A stretch of 64,000 nt of DNA from Silvimonas soli (GCF_030035605.1 NZ_CP106736.1:1922001-1986000); one strand, 5' to 3'. Numbered from the stretch's first letter, positions 1 through 8,741 are shown. Program-made: numbers and translations. Notes: generated by a model from the letters alone, not told the origin.

Positions 1-115
1 TCCATGTACGCCGCTGATCTAGTCAGGAAGGTTTTGGGCTTGACTGTTACTTTATAACAGATCAGATTTGAAGGTAACACGATCTTGCGTTGCTGATTGT
101 TCTATCTCCTGATAA

Positions 116-1396
116 ATGGTGGATTCAATGACTGATACAAACTACCAAAGTGGCATGATTGATCCGCTCAACAAAGGGCTGGGCGCACTGGATGCACCCA
201 TTTCTCCAGCTGCCGCCACCGGCTTGGGCTGGCGCTTGCTGGACGAAGAAATCAGCCTGCCCGCCGCCGTGCTGTATGAAGATTTGATCCAGCACAATCT
301 GCAGTGGATGCAGCAATTTGTCAGCGAGTACGGCGCCAAACTGGCGCCGCATGGCAAGACCACCATGGCGCCCAAGTTGTTTGCGCGGCAAATCGCCGCT
401 GGTGCCTGGGGCATTACCCTGGCCACGGCGCATCAGACGCAAGTGGCCTATCAACACGGTATTCGCCGGGTGCTGATGGCCAATCAACTGGTCGGCCGCC
501 GCAATATGGAGATCGTGGCCGATCTGCTGCGCGACCCGTCCTTCGAATATTTCTGTCTGGTCGACTCCGCCGCCGGGGTCAATCTGTTGGGGCAGTTTTT
601 CAGTGAGCGCGGCCAGACGCTACAAGTGCTGCTGGAACTGGGCGTAGCCGGTGGCCGTACCGGCGCACGTGATGTCACGCAGCAAGCCGAAATTATCGCC
701 GCCCTTGCCCGCTGGCCGGATGCGCTCAAGCTGGCCGGGGTTGAAGTCTACGAAGGCGTGCTGAAAGAAGAAGCCGATATCCGCGCCTTTTTGCAGCGCG
801 CCGTGGGCGTTGCCCGTGAACTGGCCCAAAGCGGCTGGATCAAGCGTTACCCCGCCGTGTTGTCCGGTGCCGGTTCGGCCTGGTACGACGTGGTGGCGCA
901 AGAGTTCTCCAAAGCCGATATTGGCATGCCGCTGGACGTGGTGTTGCGACCCGGCTGTTATCTGACCCATGACGTGGGCATTTACAAGGCAGCGCAGGCG
1001 CAAATCCAGACCCGCAATCCGATTGCGCGCAAGCTGCGTTCCAGCCTGAAACCGGCACTACAACTGTGGGCTTGCGTGCAATCCATCCCTGAACCAGAGA
1101 AAGCCATCATCGCACTGGGCAAACGCGACGCCGCCTTTGATGCCGGCCTGCCTACCCCGGCGCAACGCTATCGCCCCGGCAGCGCGGCACCGGTTGCTGT
1201 TCCGGCGCACTGGCTGCTGACCGGCATGATGGATCAGCACGCCTATATGCAAATCCAGCCCGGCGATGATCTGCAAGTGGGCGACTTGATCGCCTTTGAT
1301 ATCTCCCACCCCTGCCTGACCTTCGACAAATGGCGGCATATCCCGGTGCTGGACGCCGATTTTAGGGTTGTCGATGTAGTCCAGACCTTCTTCTGA
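116..1396 (+). CDS. D-serine deaminase-like PLP enzyme (fold III, DSD1 family)
   Basis: A 426-residue protein of the alanine-racemase-fold D-serine dehydratase / D-threonine aldolase family, which use PLP and a metal to break down D-amino acids. Seen: the PLP-lysine context PHGKTTMAPK near residue 80 and, near the C-terminus, SHPCLTFDKW, the His-x-Cys metal site typical of DSD1-type dehydratases. Start is ATG 116 or ATG 128; neither has a clear ribosome site. A GntP-family permease follows; that family includes both gluconate and D-serine (DsdX) carriers, so this enzyme and the permease may form a D-amino-acid unit. Substrate is inferred. Confidence 0.85.
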   Translation: MVDSMTDTNYQSGMIDPLNKGLGALDAPISPAAATGLGWRLLDEEISLPAAVLYEDLIQHNLQWMQQFVSEYGAKLAPHGKTTMAPKLFARQIAAGAWGITLATAHQTQVAYQHGIRRVLMANQLVGRRNMEIVADLLRDPSFEYFCLVDSAAGVNLLGQFFSERGQTLQVLLELGVAGGRTGARDVTQQAEIIAALARWPDALKLAGVEVYEGVLKEEADIRAFLQRAVGVARELAQSGWIKRYPAVLSGAGSAWYDVVAQEFSKADIGMPLDVVLRPGCYLTHDVGIYKAAQAQIQTRNPIARKLRSSLKPALQLWACVQSIPEPEKAIIALGKRDAAFDAGLPTPAQRYRPGSAAPVAVPAHWLLTGMMDQHAYMQIQPGDDLQVGDLIAFDISHPCLTFDKWRHIPVLDADFRVVDVVQTFF

Positions 1397-1437
1397 TCAG
1401 AATCTGCCAGGAAATGGCCGTCATTCGCACTACGACA

Positions 1438-1467
1438 AACAGCCCGGCGCAATTTGGCCGGGCTGTT
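1438..1467 (+). terminator. Hairpin after the deaminase gene
   Basis: An 11-bp perfect stem (AACAGCCCGGC with its complement) around an 8-base loop, 42 bases after the stop codon. The T-run after it is poor, so termination may be partial. Confidence 0.55.
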
Positions 1468-1505
1468 GTACAACTACGGTGCATCCCTGATACACGACAA
1501 ACTTT

Positions 1506-1529
1506 GCAAATGTTAACGTTAACATTTGC
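1506..1529. promoter_or_regulatory. 24-bp perfect palindrome, probable LacI-family operator
   Basis: Both halves match completely, with core ATGTTAACGTTAACAT centred at 1517/1518, about 180 bp upstream of the GntP permease. The core resembles sites of LacI-family gluconate repressors (TGTTA...TAACA). No matching repressor gene is adjacent. A weaker TGTTA-N5-TAACA repeat lies at 45-59, before the deaminase gene. Confidence 0.6.
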
Positions 1530-1705
1530 TGAAAATCATGGTGTTATAAAAACCGGCCGCCCAGAGCTGGATGGCAAGTACGGATCGTCGCCGCAATCCT
1601 GACGCAAAATAATTGTGCAGGTTTTGCATGAAAGGTGACGCAAACCAACTACAAAGGCTGAAGGAGCCAAATCCTTTACCAGCCAATTAGCAGGAGTCGA
1701 TTCAA

Positions 1706-3043
1706 ATGGTGCAGGGAAGCATGCTGCTGATTTACGCCCTGGTGGCGATTGTGGCGCTGATCGTTCTGATCGCGCGCTTCAAGATGAATCCGTTTATTAC
1801 CTTGTTGGTGGTGTCATTTGTGCTGGCCGTTTCGGTCGGCATGCCCATGACCACCATCGTCAAATCGTTTGAAACGGGGGTTGGCAATACGCTGGGGCAT
1901 ATTGCGCTGGTGATTGCGCTGGGCACCATGCTCGGCAAGATGATGGCCGAATCAGGCGGCGCGGAGCAGATCGCGCTGACGCTGATTCGCTGGTTCGGTG
2001 AGAAAAACGTGCACTGGGCCATGGTGACCATTGGCTTGGTCGTGGGTCTGCCGGTGTTCTTTGAAGTCGGCTTTGTGTTGCTGATCCCGATTGCCTTTAA
2101 CGTTGCCAAACGCACTGGCTCGTCGATGGTGCTGGTCGGTATCTCGATGGTGGCTGGCTTGTCGGTGGTGCACGGTTTGATCCCGCCTCACCCTGCGGCT
2201 TTGCTGGCGGTGACGGCTTATCATGCCGATATCGGCAAGACCATTTTCTACGCCTTGATTGTCGGTATCCCGACCGCCATTCTGGCTGGCCCGGTGTTTG
2301 CCAAACAGATCAGCAAGTACGTGAAGCTGGATGGCGAAAACCCGATGATGAAGCAGTTCGCGCAACAGCAAGCGCGTGAACTGCCTAGCTTTGGCATTAC
2401 GCTGGCCACTATTTTGTTGCCGGTTGTGCTGATGCTGATCGGCAGTTGGGCTGACGTCTTCTTTGCCAAGGGCTCGCTGGGGAATGATTTCCTGCGCTTG
2501 ATCGGCAATTCAGTGATGGCGCTGCTGATTGCCACGCTGGTCAGCTTCTGGACTCTGGGCTTTGCCCGCGGCCTGAGCCGCGAGACCATCCTCAAGTTCA
2601 GCAACGAATGTCTGGCTCCAACCGCCACCATTACTCTGGTGGTCGGCGCGGGCGGCGGCTTTGGCCGCATCCTGATGGATAGCGGCGTATCCAAGGTAGT
2701 GGTGGATATGGCCACCAGCGCGCATATCTCGCCGCTGCTGCTGGGCTGGATGGTGGCAGTGCTGATTCGCCTGGCTACCGGCTCGGCCACTGTGGCGATG
2801 ACCACGGCTTGCGGCATCGTGGCCCCAATCGCCATGGCAGCCGGCGCACATGCTGAACTGATGGTGCTGGCTACCGGCGCGGGTTCGCTGATCTTCTCGC
2901 ATGTGAATGACGGTGGGTTCTGGCTGGTGAAGGAATACTTCAACATGACCGTACCGCAAACGCTTAAAACCTGGTCAGTGTGTGAAACGATTATCTCGGT
3001 AGTGGCATTGTTGCTAACCCTGGCGCTGGCCACAGTGGTTTAA
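1706..3043 (+). CDS. gntT: GntP-family permease (gluconate:H+ or D-serine symporter)
   Basis: A 445-residue, highly hydrophobic inner-membrane transporter with the length and pattern of GntT/GntP/DsdX (E. coli GntT is about 440 residues). Family-typical stretches include VVGLPVFFEVGFVLLIPIAF and the C-terminal TGSATVAMTTACG and FSHVNDGGFWLVKEY. Start ATG 1706 has the ribosome site AGGAG. Gluconokinase follows 60 bp downstream, which favours gluconate, while the upstream deaminase leaves D-serine possible. Probably controlled through the palindrome at 1506-1529. The symbol is given for the family; the substrate is inferred. Confidence 0.9.
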   Translation: MVQGSMLLIYALVAIVALIVLIARFKMNPFITLLVVSFVLAVSVGMPMTTIVKSFETGVGNTLGHIALVIALGTMLGKMMAESGGAEQIALTLIRWFGEKNVHWAMVTIGLVVGLPVFFEVGFVLLIPIAFNVAKRTGSSMVLVGISMVAGLSVVHGLIPPHPAALLAVTAYHADIGKTIFYALIVGIPTAILAGPVFAKQISKYVKLDGENPMMKQFAQQQARELPSFGITLATILLPVVLMLIGSWADVFFAKGSLGNDFLRLIGNSVMALLIATLVSFWTLGFARGLSRETILKFSNECLAPTATITLVVGAGGGFGRILMDSGVSKVVVDMATSAHISPLLLGWMVAVLIRLATGSATVAMTTACGIVAPIAMAAGAHAELMVLATGAGSLIFSHVNDGGFWLVKEYFNMTVPQTLKTWSVCETIISVVALLLTLALATVV

Positions 3044-3057
3044 CCCCATGCAGCAAA

Positions 3058-3087
3058 CGGCCCGCCACGCAGGTGGGCCGCGTTTTT
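3058..3087 (+). terminator. Terminator-like hairpin between permease and gluconokinase
   Basis: A 9-bp stem (CGGCCCGCC paired with GGTGGGCCG, one G-U) followed by CGTTTTT, 14 bases after the permease stop and before the gluconokinase ribosome site. It probably lowers kinase expression relative to the permease. Confidence 0.7.
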
Positions 3088-3103
3088 ATCTGGAGCGGTA
3101 AGC

Positions 3104-3589
3104 ATGATTCTGATCTTGATGGGTGTATCTGGCAGCGGCAAAACCACCGTTGGCCAACTGCTGGCGCAAAAACTGGGCTGCGGTTTCTCGGATGCCGATG
3201 TGTTTCACAGCGAATCCAATATTGCGAAGATGCACAACGGCATCCCGCTAACCGACGACGACCGCTGGCCCTGGCTGGCGTCGATCCGCGCCGCCATCGA
3301 GGACTACCGCGCCCGCGGCATCACCCACGTGTTTACTTGCTCCGCGCTGAAGGAAATCTACCGCGAGAAGCTGGCCCATGCCGGTGAGAGCGATATTCAC
3401 TTTGTGCTGCTTAATGGTTCGGTTGCGCTGCTGCAGCAGCGCCTCGCGCAACGCAAAGGCCACTTCTTTGACCCGCACCTGCTGCAAAGCCAGATTGATA
3501 TTCTGGAGATTCCGGACAACGCGATTGTGGTCGATATCGCCCCAGCGCCGGATGAAATTGCCGATGAGGTTTTGCGGCGGTTGAAGTAG
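3104..3589 (+). CDS. gntK: Gluconokinase
   Basis: A 161-residue kinase that phosphorylates gluconate to 6-phosphogluconate for the pentose phosphate or Entner-Doudoroff pathway. The Walker A motif GVSGSGKTT lies at residues 6-14; SDADVFHSESNIAKM and LTDDDRWPWL are substrate and lid motifs typical of GntK, and CSALKEIYREKL is the conserved later motif. Length matches the family (about 160-175). ATG 3104 is preceded by TGGAGCGG. It lies 60 bp after the permease, separated by a hairpin, in the same direction. Confidence 0.93.
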   Translation: MILILMGVSGSGKTTVGQLLAQKLGCGFSDADVFHSESNIAKMHNGIPLTDDDRWPWLASIRAAIEDYRARGITHVFTCSALKEIYREKLAHAGESDIHFVLLNGSVALLQQRLAQRKGHFFDPHLLQSQIDILEIPDNAIVVDIAPAPDEIADEVLRRLK

Positions 3590-3637
3590 ATTTTTGGTGG
3601 CCTGCGGCGAATTGGTCGCCGGACAATATCTTGTGAG

Positions 3638-3663
3638 AAACCCGGCTTTGGCCGGGTTTTTTG
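3638..3663 (+). terminator. Intrinsic terminator of gntK
   Basis: Stem AAACCCGGC / GCCGGGTTT with loop TTTG and a T-rich tail, about 50 bases after the gntK stop. Confidence 0.85.
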
Positions 3664-3800
3664 TTTGTTGTTGGCAGCGGCTATCTACTACCACACCGAA
3701 TTCTGCCCAGGGGACCGCCGAGGTCAGGAGTGACGACGTGATGGGTGTGCCACCGGGCCTTTGCCTTTGCTTCCGCCACAAGCATACCGCTCTGTAAATC

Positions 3801-4045
3801 ACGCCGACCGAGAGTCGGAGACCCAGGCTCCGACCGACCGAGGGAACGCAGGATGCGCGCAGAGATTCCTGGCCAACAGTCTGTTCGTTTCGGCTTTTGA
3901 CCTTGGCCCCCGTCAGGTGCTTGCACCCGGGTCGCCTTTCTTTTGGTTTCTTTTCTTTGGCGACGCAAAGAAAAGAAACGTGCTCCCGGGCACCCCCGGG
4001 TATCAAATGCCTTTAAAACCCCGTGCCAAAGGCACTAACAAAACC
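3801..4045. repeat. Structured dispersed repeat, copy 1
   Basis: First of three copies (others at 26858 and 53140). Hairpins: 3814-3820 with 3828-3834 (GTCGGAG/CTCCGAC); 3916-3920 with 3923-3927; 3946-3959 with 3966-3979 (14 bp, loop GCGACG); 3985-3990 with 3995-4000 (CCCGGG/CCCGGG, loop CACC); 4023-4027 with 4031-4035 (GTGCC/GGCAC). Between copies the arms differ by paired changes while two loops stay nearly constant. No protein is supported; the apparent reading frames are low-complexity. A degenerate REP (4053-4074) follows. Confidence 0.8.
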
Positions 4046-4061
4046 ACCGCAACGGCGAGTT

Positions 4062-4190
4062 ATACCCGGCCTACATTCCCGCCAACGTCCCTCCCACACC
4101 CGCAAATCACCAAATCCGCAACACATCTCCCCAATCAAACACCCCTATTACCGATCATCCCGGTTGCCCAACCTCTCATCATCTTGCTAT
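4062..4190 (+). other. C-rich, G-poor tract (possible Rho loading region)
   Basis: Over about 125 bases the plus strand is very rich in C with only about ten G, ending near the degV promoter region. This bias is typical of rut sites for Rho-dependent termination of a plus-strand transcript. No gene is seen between gntK and degV. Confidence 0.35.
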
Positions 4191-4297
4191 CTGTAATGTA
4201 ACTGGCATCATTGCGCTATATCAGGACGTCATGATGGCGTCACAAAACATAAAAACAAAACAACTCACATAGCGGTACCACTCTGGAGGAGTTCTGC

Positions 4298-5245
4298 ATG
4301 CGCATCGGCATCGTTACCGATTCCTGCTGCGACTTGCCACGTTCGTTCCTGGACGAACATGGCATCGTGATTCTGCCCATCACCATCCACGGCTCGGATG
4401 GACAAACATTTCTGGATAGTCGAGATCCACAAGCGACCCAGGCGTTTTATCGCGACCGCCTTACTGGTGGCGCTACCGGATTTGAATCGTCACCGTTTTC
4501 CACCGATGAAATCCGCAAGCTGTTCCTGGACAAATTGGTGGTCGAATTCGATTACGTGTTTTGTCTGACGGTGATGTCCAGCCGCAGCCGGATTCACGAA
4601 TACGCCACGCAAGCGTCATTGAGCATTCTCAATAGCTACAAACCCATCCGTGAAAGCGCTGGCGTTACCGGGCCGTTTTCCCTGCGCGTGTTTGACAGCA
4701 ATAACCTGTTTACCGGGCAAGGGCTGATGGTGGCCGAGGTGGCGCGGATGGCTGCGGCGGAGAGTTCCACGCTGGAGATCATCCGTCATATCGAGCGCCT
4801 GCAAAAAACCACGCAAGCGTTTTTGATTCCGGAAAATCTCGGCCAGTTGCGCACCCAGGCGCGGCGCAAAGGCGACAAGAGCGTGGGTCTGATGTCTTAC
4901 ATGATGGGTTCGGCGCTGGATATCAAACCGGTAGTGCGTGGCTTCCAGGGCGATACGCAACCAGTTGGCCGCGTGCGCGGGTTTGAAGCTGGTGTGCAGA
5001 AACTGTTTGATCTGGCCGTCACGCATATCGAAAGCGGGCTGGACGCACCAACCATCTGCGTGAGTTACGGTGGCGATCCGGCACGGGTTGCGGCGCTGCC
5101 AGGCTTTAGCAGACTGGAAAAAGTCGCCCGCCAGCATGAAGTGCGAGTGCTGGTGTGCGAGATGAGCCTGACTGCCGGGGTGAATATCGGCACTGGCGGG
5201 GTTTCCGTGGCATTCGCTTCGCCGCGCGAAGCCACGCTGGACTAA
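4298..5245 (+). CDS. DegV family fatty-acid-binding protein
   Basis: A 315-residue DegV/FakB-like protein. The N-terminal RIGIVTDSCCDLPRSF matches the DegV start with its TDS motif; SSPFSTDEIRKLF and TVMSSRSRIHEYATQA carry the Ser-rich fatty-acid carboxylate site. Family members bind a long-chain fatty acid and in Firmicutes hand it to FakA kinase; the role in proteobacteria is poorly known and no FakA is nearby. ATG 4298 has the ribosome site CTGGAGGAG. It faces the convergent nucleotidase gene. Confidence 0.9.
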   Translation: MRIGIVTDSCCDLPRSFLDEHGIVILPITIHGSDGQTFLDSRDPQATQAFYRDRLTGGATGFESSPFSTDEIRKLFLDKLVVEFDYVFCLTVMSSRSRIHEYATQASLSILNSYKPIRESAGVTGPFSLRVFDSNNLFTGQGLMVAEVARMAAAESSTLEIIRHIERLQKTTQAFLIPENLGQLRTQARRKGDKSVGLMSYMMGSALDIKPVVRGFQGDTQPVGRVRGFEAGVQKLFDLAVTHIESGLDAPTICVSYGGDPARVAALPGFSRLEKVARQHEVRVLVCEMSLTAGVNIGTGGVSVAFASPREATLD

Positions 5246-5297
5246 GACCCGGCAACGTTGGTCATCGCCCGCGCCAGTCACAGGCCCGAGGCGGTTG

Positions 5298-7007
5298 TTA
5301 ATTGCGCCGGATAATCCGGTCTGCGGCAACTTTGCGGCCTGCTGGCTGGCCCATTGCGGCCTTGTGCTGCAGATAGCCGGTCAGCGCTTGCAGATCCAGC
5401 ACCGGCGTGACCACGCGGTCTAACCCATCGCGAAACACGGTCACGCCGTCTCCCCCTTCCGCCAGAAAGTCGTTCATCACCACGCGGTAGTTTTGCTCCG
5501 GCTCAATGGGATGCCCGTGAAGCATCATTGAAGTGGCGTCGATACGTTCGTTGATGGGCAGACCCGCATCCCAGGCATAGCTGAATCCACTTGATACCTG
5601 CATGACATGCGCGGTGGAGGCCGTCAGCACCCATTGCTGTTCCAGCGCCGACTTGATCTGCGCACCGGTCAACGTCATCACCACCAGATTGTTATTGAAC
5701 GGCAGCGTGGCAAAGGCATCGCCAAAATTGACGGTCTGTTGCGGATTGGGCAAAGCATGCGGCAAATCGTCGCGCATGGTGCCGCGATTCAAAAATACGA
5801 TCTGCGTGCCGTAGATTTTGGTGGCCGACAGATAAGCATCCGCCACCAGATCGCCCAATGGCGCTTCGCCCGTATCCGGATGCATTTTACCGGCGCGCAC
5901 GACCTGCTCGACGGCCAGTTTTGCGACGGTCTGGCGCGCGGCGGGCTCAGTCAGCGCTTCGGCGCGAGCCACAATCCCCTGCATGGCCGGGTCGGCGGGC
6001 AAGCGGGCCGGGTCGACCACCAGGTTCACCGAGCGCTGGCGGATTTCCTTGCCGGTGACCGGGTCGATGGTCAGCGTGATACGGGTCAGCAAGTGGCCGT
6101 AGTCTTCCGCTTGCGTCACCAGCTTGTGGTCTACCCGGCATTGGTAGCCGCGATGGGTGTGACCGGAGATCACCGTATGCACGTCCGGGTCCAGCCGTTT
6201 GGCAATGCCGACAATCTCGCCGGTCAAGGTATCGCAATCGCTCACGTCAAAGCGCTGACGGGTGTCGCCGCCTTGGTGAATCAGGGCCACAAAAACCTTG
6301 ATGCCCTGTTTGCGCAGTTGCGCCACGGTGCGGTTGATGGCCTCGGCCTCATCTTCAAAACGCAAACCGGCAACGCCATCGGGTTCGACAATCAGCGGCG
6401 TGGATTTGAGCACCGCGCCAATAAAGGCGATGGGTACGCCGTGGGCCTCGCGGATCACGTACGGTGGCAACAACGGCTGGCGCGTAACGGTGTCGATGAC
6501 GTTGGCGGCGATCCAGCGAAATTTTGCGCCGCTGTAACCAGGCTGATACTTGCAGGCCCGCTGCGCTTCGTTTGACTGGCAACCGCCGTTTTGCATGCGC
6601 AGCAGTTCATCGCGGCCCCGGTCCAGTTCGTGGTTGCCGAGCGCACTGAACTCCAGCCCGAGCTGGTTGAGTGCGTCAATGGTCGGCTCGTCACGCAACA
6701 GCCCGGAGGTGAGCGGACTGGCCCCGATCAAATCGCCGCCGCCGACAAATATTAAATGCGGATTGCGGGCGCGTTCCTGGCGCACCATGGCTCCCAGCGC
6801 GTCTATGCCACCCGCAGGAATCATCTTGCGACTGCCATCGGGCTGCGGCGCGTAAAACGGCGTGGGCAGCAGATTGCCATGCAGATCATTCAAGGCAAGG
6901 ATTTCGACCTCAAACGGTTTGCCCGCCACTGGCATTTCGGAAGCCTGGGCAAAACGGGCCAGGAAAATGGCACAACAGAAAACAGCGGTCAGAAGCGAAA
7001 AGCGCAT
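5298..7007 (-). CDS. Periplasmic UshA-like 5'-nucleotidase / cyclic phosphodiesterase
   Basis: A 569-residue secreted metallophosphoesterase. The start is placed at ATG 7007 because it gives a signal peptide (MRFSLLTAVFCCAIFLARFAQA); an upstream in-frame start at 7133 would bury it. Metal-site motifs in order: NDLHGN, GGGDLIGASP, LGNHELDRG, LIHQGGD and SGHTHRGY; the C-terminal nucleotide-binding domain has NRGTMRDDLP, LPFNNNLVVMTLTG and EGGDGVTVF. The family hydrolyses nucleotides and sugar nucleotides in the periplasm. Precise substrate is not shown. Confidence 0.9.
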   Translation of the reverse strand: MRFSLLTAVFCCAIFLARFAQASEMPVAGKPFEVEILALNDLHGNLLPTPFYAPQPDGSRKMIPAGGIDALGAMVRQERARNPHLIFVGGGDLIGASPLTSGLLRDEPTIDALNQLGLEFSALGNHELDRGRDELLRMQNGGCQSNEAQRACKYQPGYSGAKFRWIAANVIDTVTRQPLLPPYVIREAHGVPIAFIGAVLKSTPLIVEPDGVAGLRFEDEAEAINRTVAQLRKQGIKVFVALIHQGGDTRQRFDVSDCDTLTGEIVGIAKRLDPDVHTVISGHTHRGYQCRVDHKLVTQAEDYGHLLTRITLTIDPVTGKEIRQRSVNLVVDPARLPADPAMQGIVARAEALTEPAARQTVAKLAVEQVVRAGKMHPDTGEAPLGDLVADAYLSATKIYGTQIVFLNRGTMRDDLPHALPNPQQTVNFGDAFATLPFNNNLVVMTLTGAQIKSALEQQWVLTASTAHVMQVSSGFSYAWDAGLPINERIDATSMMLHGHPIEPEQNYRVVMNDFLAEGGDGVTVFRDGLDRVVTPVLDLQALTGYLQHKAAMGQPAGRKVAADRIIRRN

Positions 7008-7159
7008 GGCGGCAACGAAGCAAATCCAGATCAGACGTGGGTCAGTGGTTGATAACGGATCAACAGACAAAAACCGGGAGCCAGGCCACCGCAAATTGTT
7101 GCAGCAGGAATGGCTCCCGAGATGAAACGGCAAATCCCTTAGGTGCTATGGGTACTGGC

Positions 7160-7849
7160 TCAGTCCAGATAGCCGATGCGGGTGGGTTTCAGGTCCGCAT
7201 CAAAGTCGTAAATCAGCGGTGCACCGTTGGGAATTTCCACCCCCATGATGTCCGCATCAGATACGTTTTCCAGGTATTTCACCAACGCGCGCAACGAGTT
7301 GCCGTGCGCGGCAATCAACACATTCTTGCCCTCGCGCAGCGATTGCGAAATGTGCGATTCCCAATACGGCAGCACCCGGAACACGGTGTCTTTCAGGCAT
7401 TCGGTCAGCGGCACTTCTGCGCGTGGCGCTCCGGCGTAACGCGGATCGCCAAACACATCGCGCTTGTCGCCAGGTTCCAGCGCCGGCGGGCGCACGTCAT
7501 AACTGCGACGCCAGATGCGTACTTGTTCATCGCCGTGCTGCGCCGCTGTTTCGGCTTTGTTCAGGCCAGATAGCGCGCCGTAATGACGTTCATTCAGTCG
7601 CCAGTCGATCTGCACCGGAATCCACATGAGATCCATTTCGTCCTGGATATGCCACAGCGTGCGGATCGCCCGTTTCAGCACCGAGGTATACGCAATGTCG
7701 AACGTGTAACCCGCCGCTTTCAAACGTCGCCCGGCATCCCGTGCCTCGGCCGCGCCTTTTTCGGTGAGATCGACATCAATCCAGCCGGTAAAGCGGTTTT
7801 CCAGATTCCATTGCGATTCGCCGTGGCGAACAAGTACCAGTTTGGCCAT
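7160..7849 (-). CDS. gpmA: 2,3-bisphosphoglycerate-dependent phosphoglycerate mutase
   Basis: A 229-residue cytoplasmic glycolytic enzyme converting 3- to 2-phosphoglycerate. The phosphohistidine motif VRHGESQWNLENRFTGW starts at residue 7, with ERHYGALSGLNK, RRSYDVRPP and the second histidine in AAHGNSLRAL. Length matches GpmA (about 228-250). The start has the ribosome site GGAGAACC. Monocistronic in appearance. Confidence 0.96.
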   Translation of the reverse strand: MAKLVLVRHGESQWNLENRFTGWIDVDLTEKGAAEARDAGRRLKAAGYTFDIAYTSVLKRAIRTLWHIQDEMDLMWIPVQIDWRLNERHYGALSGLNKAETAAQHGDEQVRIWRRSYDVRPPALEPGDKRDVFGDPRYAGAPRAEVPLTECLKDTVFRVLPYWESHISQSLREGKNVLIAAHGNSLRALVKYLENVSDADIMGVEIPNGAPLIYDFDADLKPTRIGYLD

Positions 7850-8016
7850 GAGGTTCTCCGGTGAGAGGAATATGCGCGGGCAGTCGCCTTGCGGCTACCA
7901 GTGGTCCAGGACTTCAAGAATAGCAGGCAAGCGCAGTTTGACGCAGCCTGGCGCATGCAGTTCGCCAATCCGGCTTATTTACGGGACCTCTCCTGGCGAC
8001 CAGGCCGAAGCCGACC

Positions 8017-8217
8017 TCAGTAATGCGGCGGAATTTCGTCGGCCAGTGAAGTCGGGCGATAGTTTTCCAGCGTGCGCACGTTGCCTGCCAGCTCCCGCAA
8101 ATCTTGCTGCAAGCGGCTGATTTGTTGCGATTGCTCGGCCACAATTTTATTGAGCGTTTCGAGCAGGTCGTCTTGCAGGGCGACCTTGATTTCCAGTTCA
8201 GTGATACGCGATTCCAT
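8017..8217 (-). CDS. slyX: SlyX family protein
   Basis: A 66-residue acidic, coiled-coil protein. ESRITELEIKVALQDDLLETLN, then QQISRLQQDL and the C-terminal PPHY, are the SlyX pattern. ATG 8217 was chosen because GGAGG lies about six bases upstream; a TTG start further out would lie over that site. Function of the family is unknown. It sits between gpmA and creA on the same strand. Confidence 0.9.
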   Translation of the reverse strand: MESRITELEIKVALQDDLLETLNKIVAEQSQQISRLQQDLRELAGNVRTLENYRPTSLADEIPPHY

Positions 8218-8264
8218 AAATGCCTCCGTCTTCAAGCTTTGAGGACGCGATTCTACGGCCAGGA

Positions 8265-8741
8265 TTACGGTTTGAGCGGAATGGTTTGCCCGCTCACCGC
8301 CACCACCGCAATGGCGTTATCCGGGCTGCCATCCACCACTTTGTCCGAATACGTCAGATAAGCCAGCGTATTGCGTTTGGCATCTACCAACCGCACCACC
8401 CGTACATGTTTGAAGATAAACGACGCTCCTTGCTTGAAGACTTCTTCCTGCTTGGGGATAGGCTTGAGAAACTTGATCTCGCCCACCTGGCGGCAAGCCA
8501 CCGAGAACCGCGACGGGTCTTTGGCCATGCCCACGGCACCGCTCAAGCCACCGGTTTTGGCACGCGACACGTAGCAAGAAATGCCCGAAACGGAAGGGTC
8601 ATCAAAGGCTTCGACCACGATCTTGTGGTCCGGCCCGACCAGCTGGAAGGCAGTATCGACCGAGCCGATTTCTTCCGCCCACGCACCCATGGCAATCGCT
8701 AGCAAGAGCGTGCCACTTGCAATGGCAAACCAGGTTTTCAT
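8265..8741 (-). CDS. creA: CreA family periplasmic protein
   Basis: A 158-residue secreted protein of unknown function. The start at ATG 8741 follows CTGGAGA and gives a signal peptide ending AWAEE. Family motifs: IGSVDTAF, DHKIVVEAFDDP, GISCYVSRAKTGG, DPSRFSVACRQVG and FKHVRVVRLVDAKRNTLAYLTYSDK, with the two conserved cysteines. Length equals E. coli CreA (157). No partner genes are implied by the neighbours. Confidence 0.92.
   Translation of the reverse strand: MKTWFAIASGTLLLAIAMGAWAEEIGSVDTAFQLVGPDHKIVVEAFDDPSVSGISCYVSRAKTGGLSGAVGMAKDPSRFSVACRQVGEIKFLKPIPKQEEVFKQGASFIFKHVRVVRLVDAKRNTLAYLTYSDKVVDGSPDNAIAVVAVSGQTIPLKP

Noticed and set aside
1414..1602. Small plus-strand frame after the deaminase gene
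   Set aside because: It runs over the terminator hairpin and the 24-bp operator, and lacks a ribosome site.
3681..4201. Possible proteins on both strands in the gntK-degV gap
   Set aside because: They cross the structured repeat, have no ribosome sites, and their shared peptides in all three copies reflect the DNA repeat.
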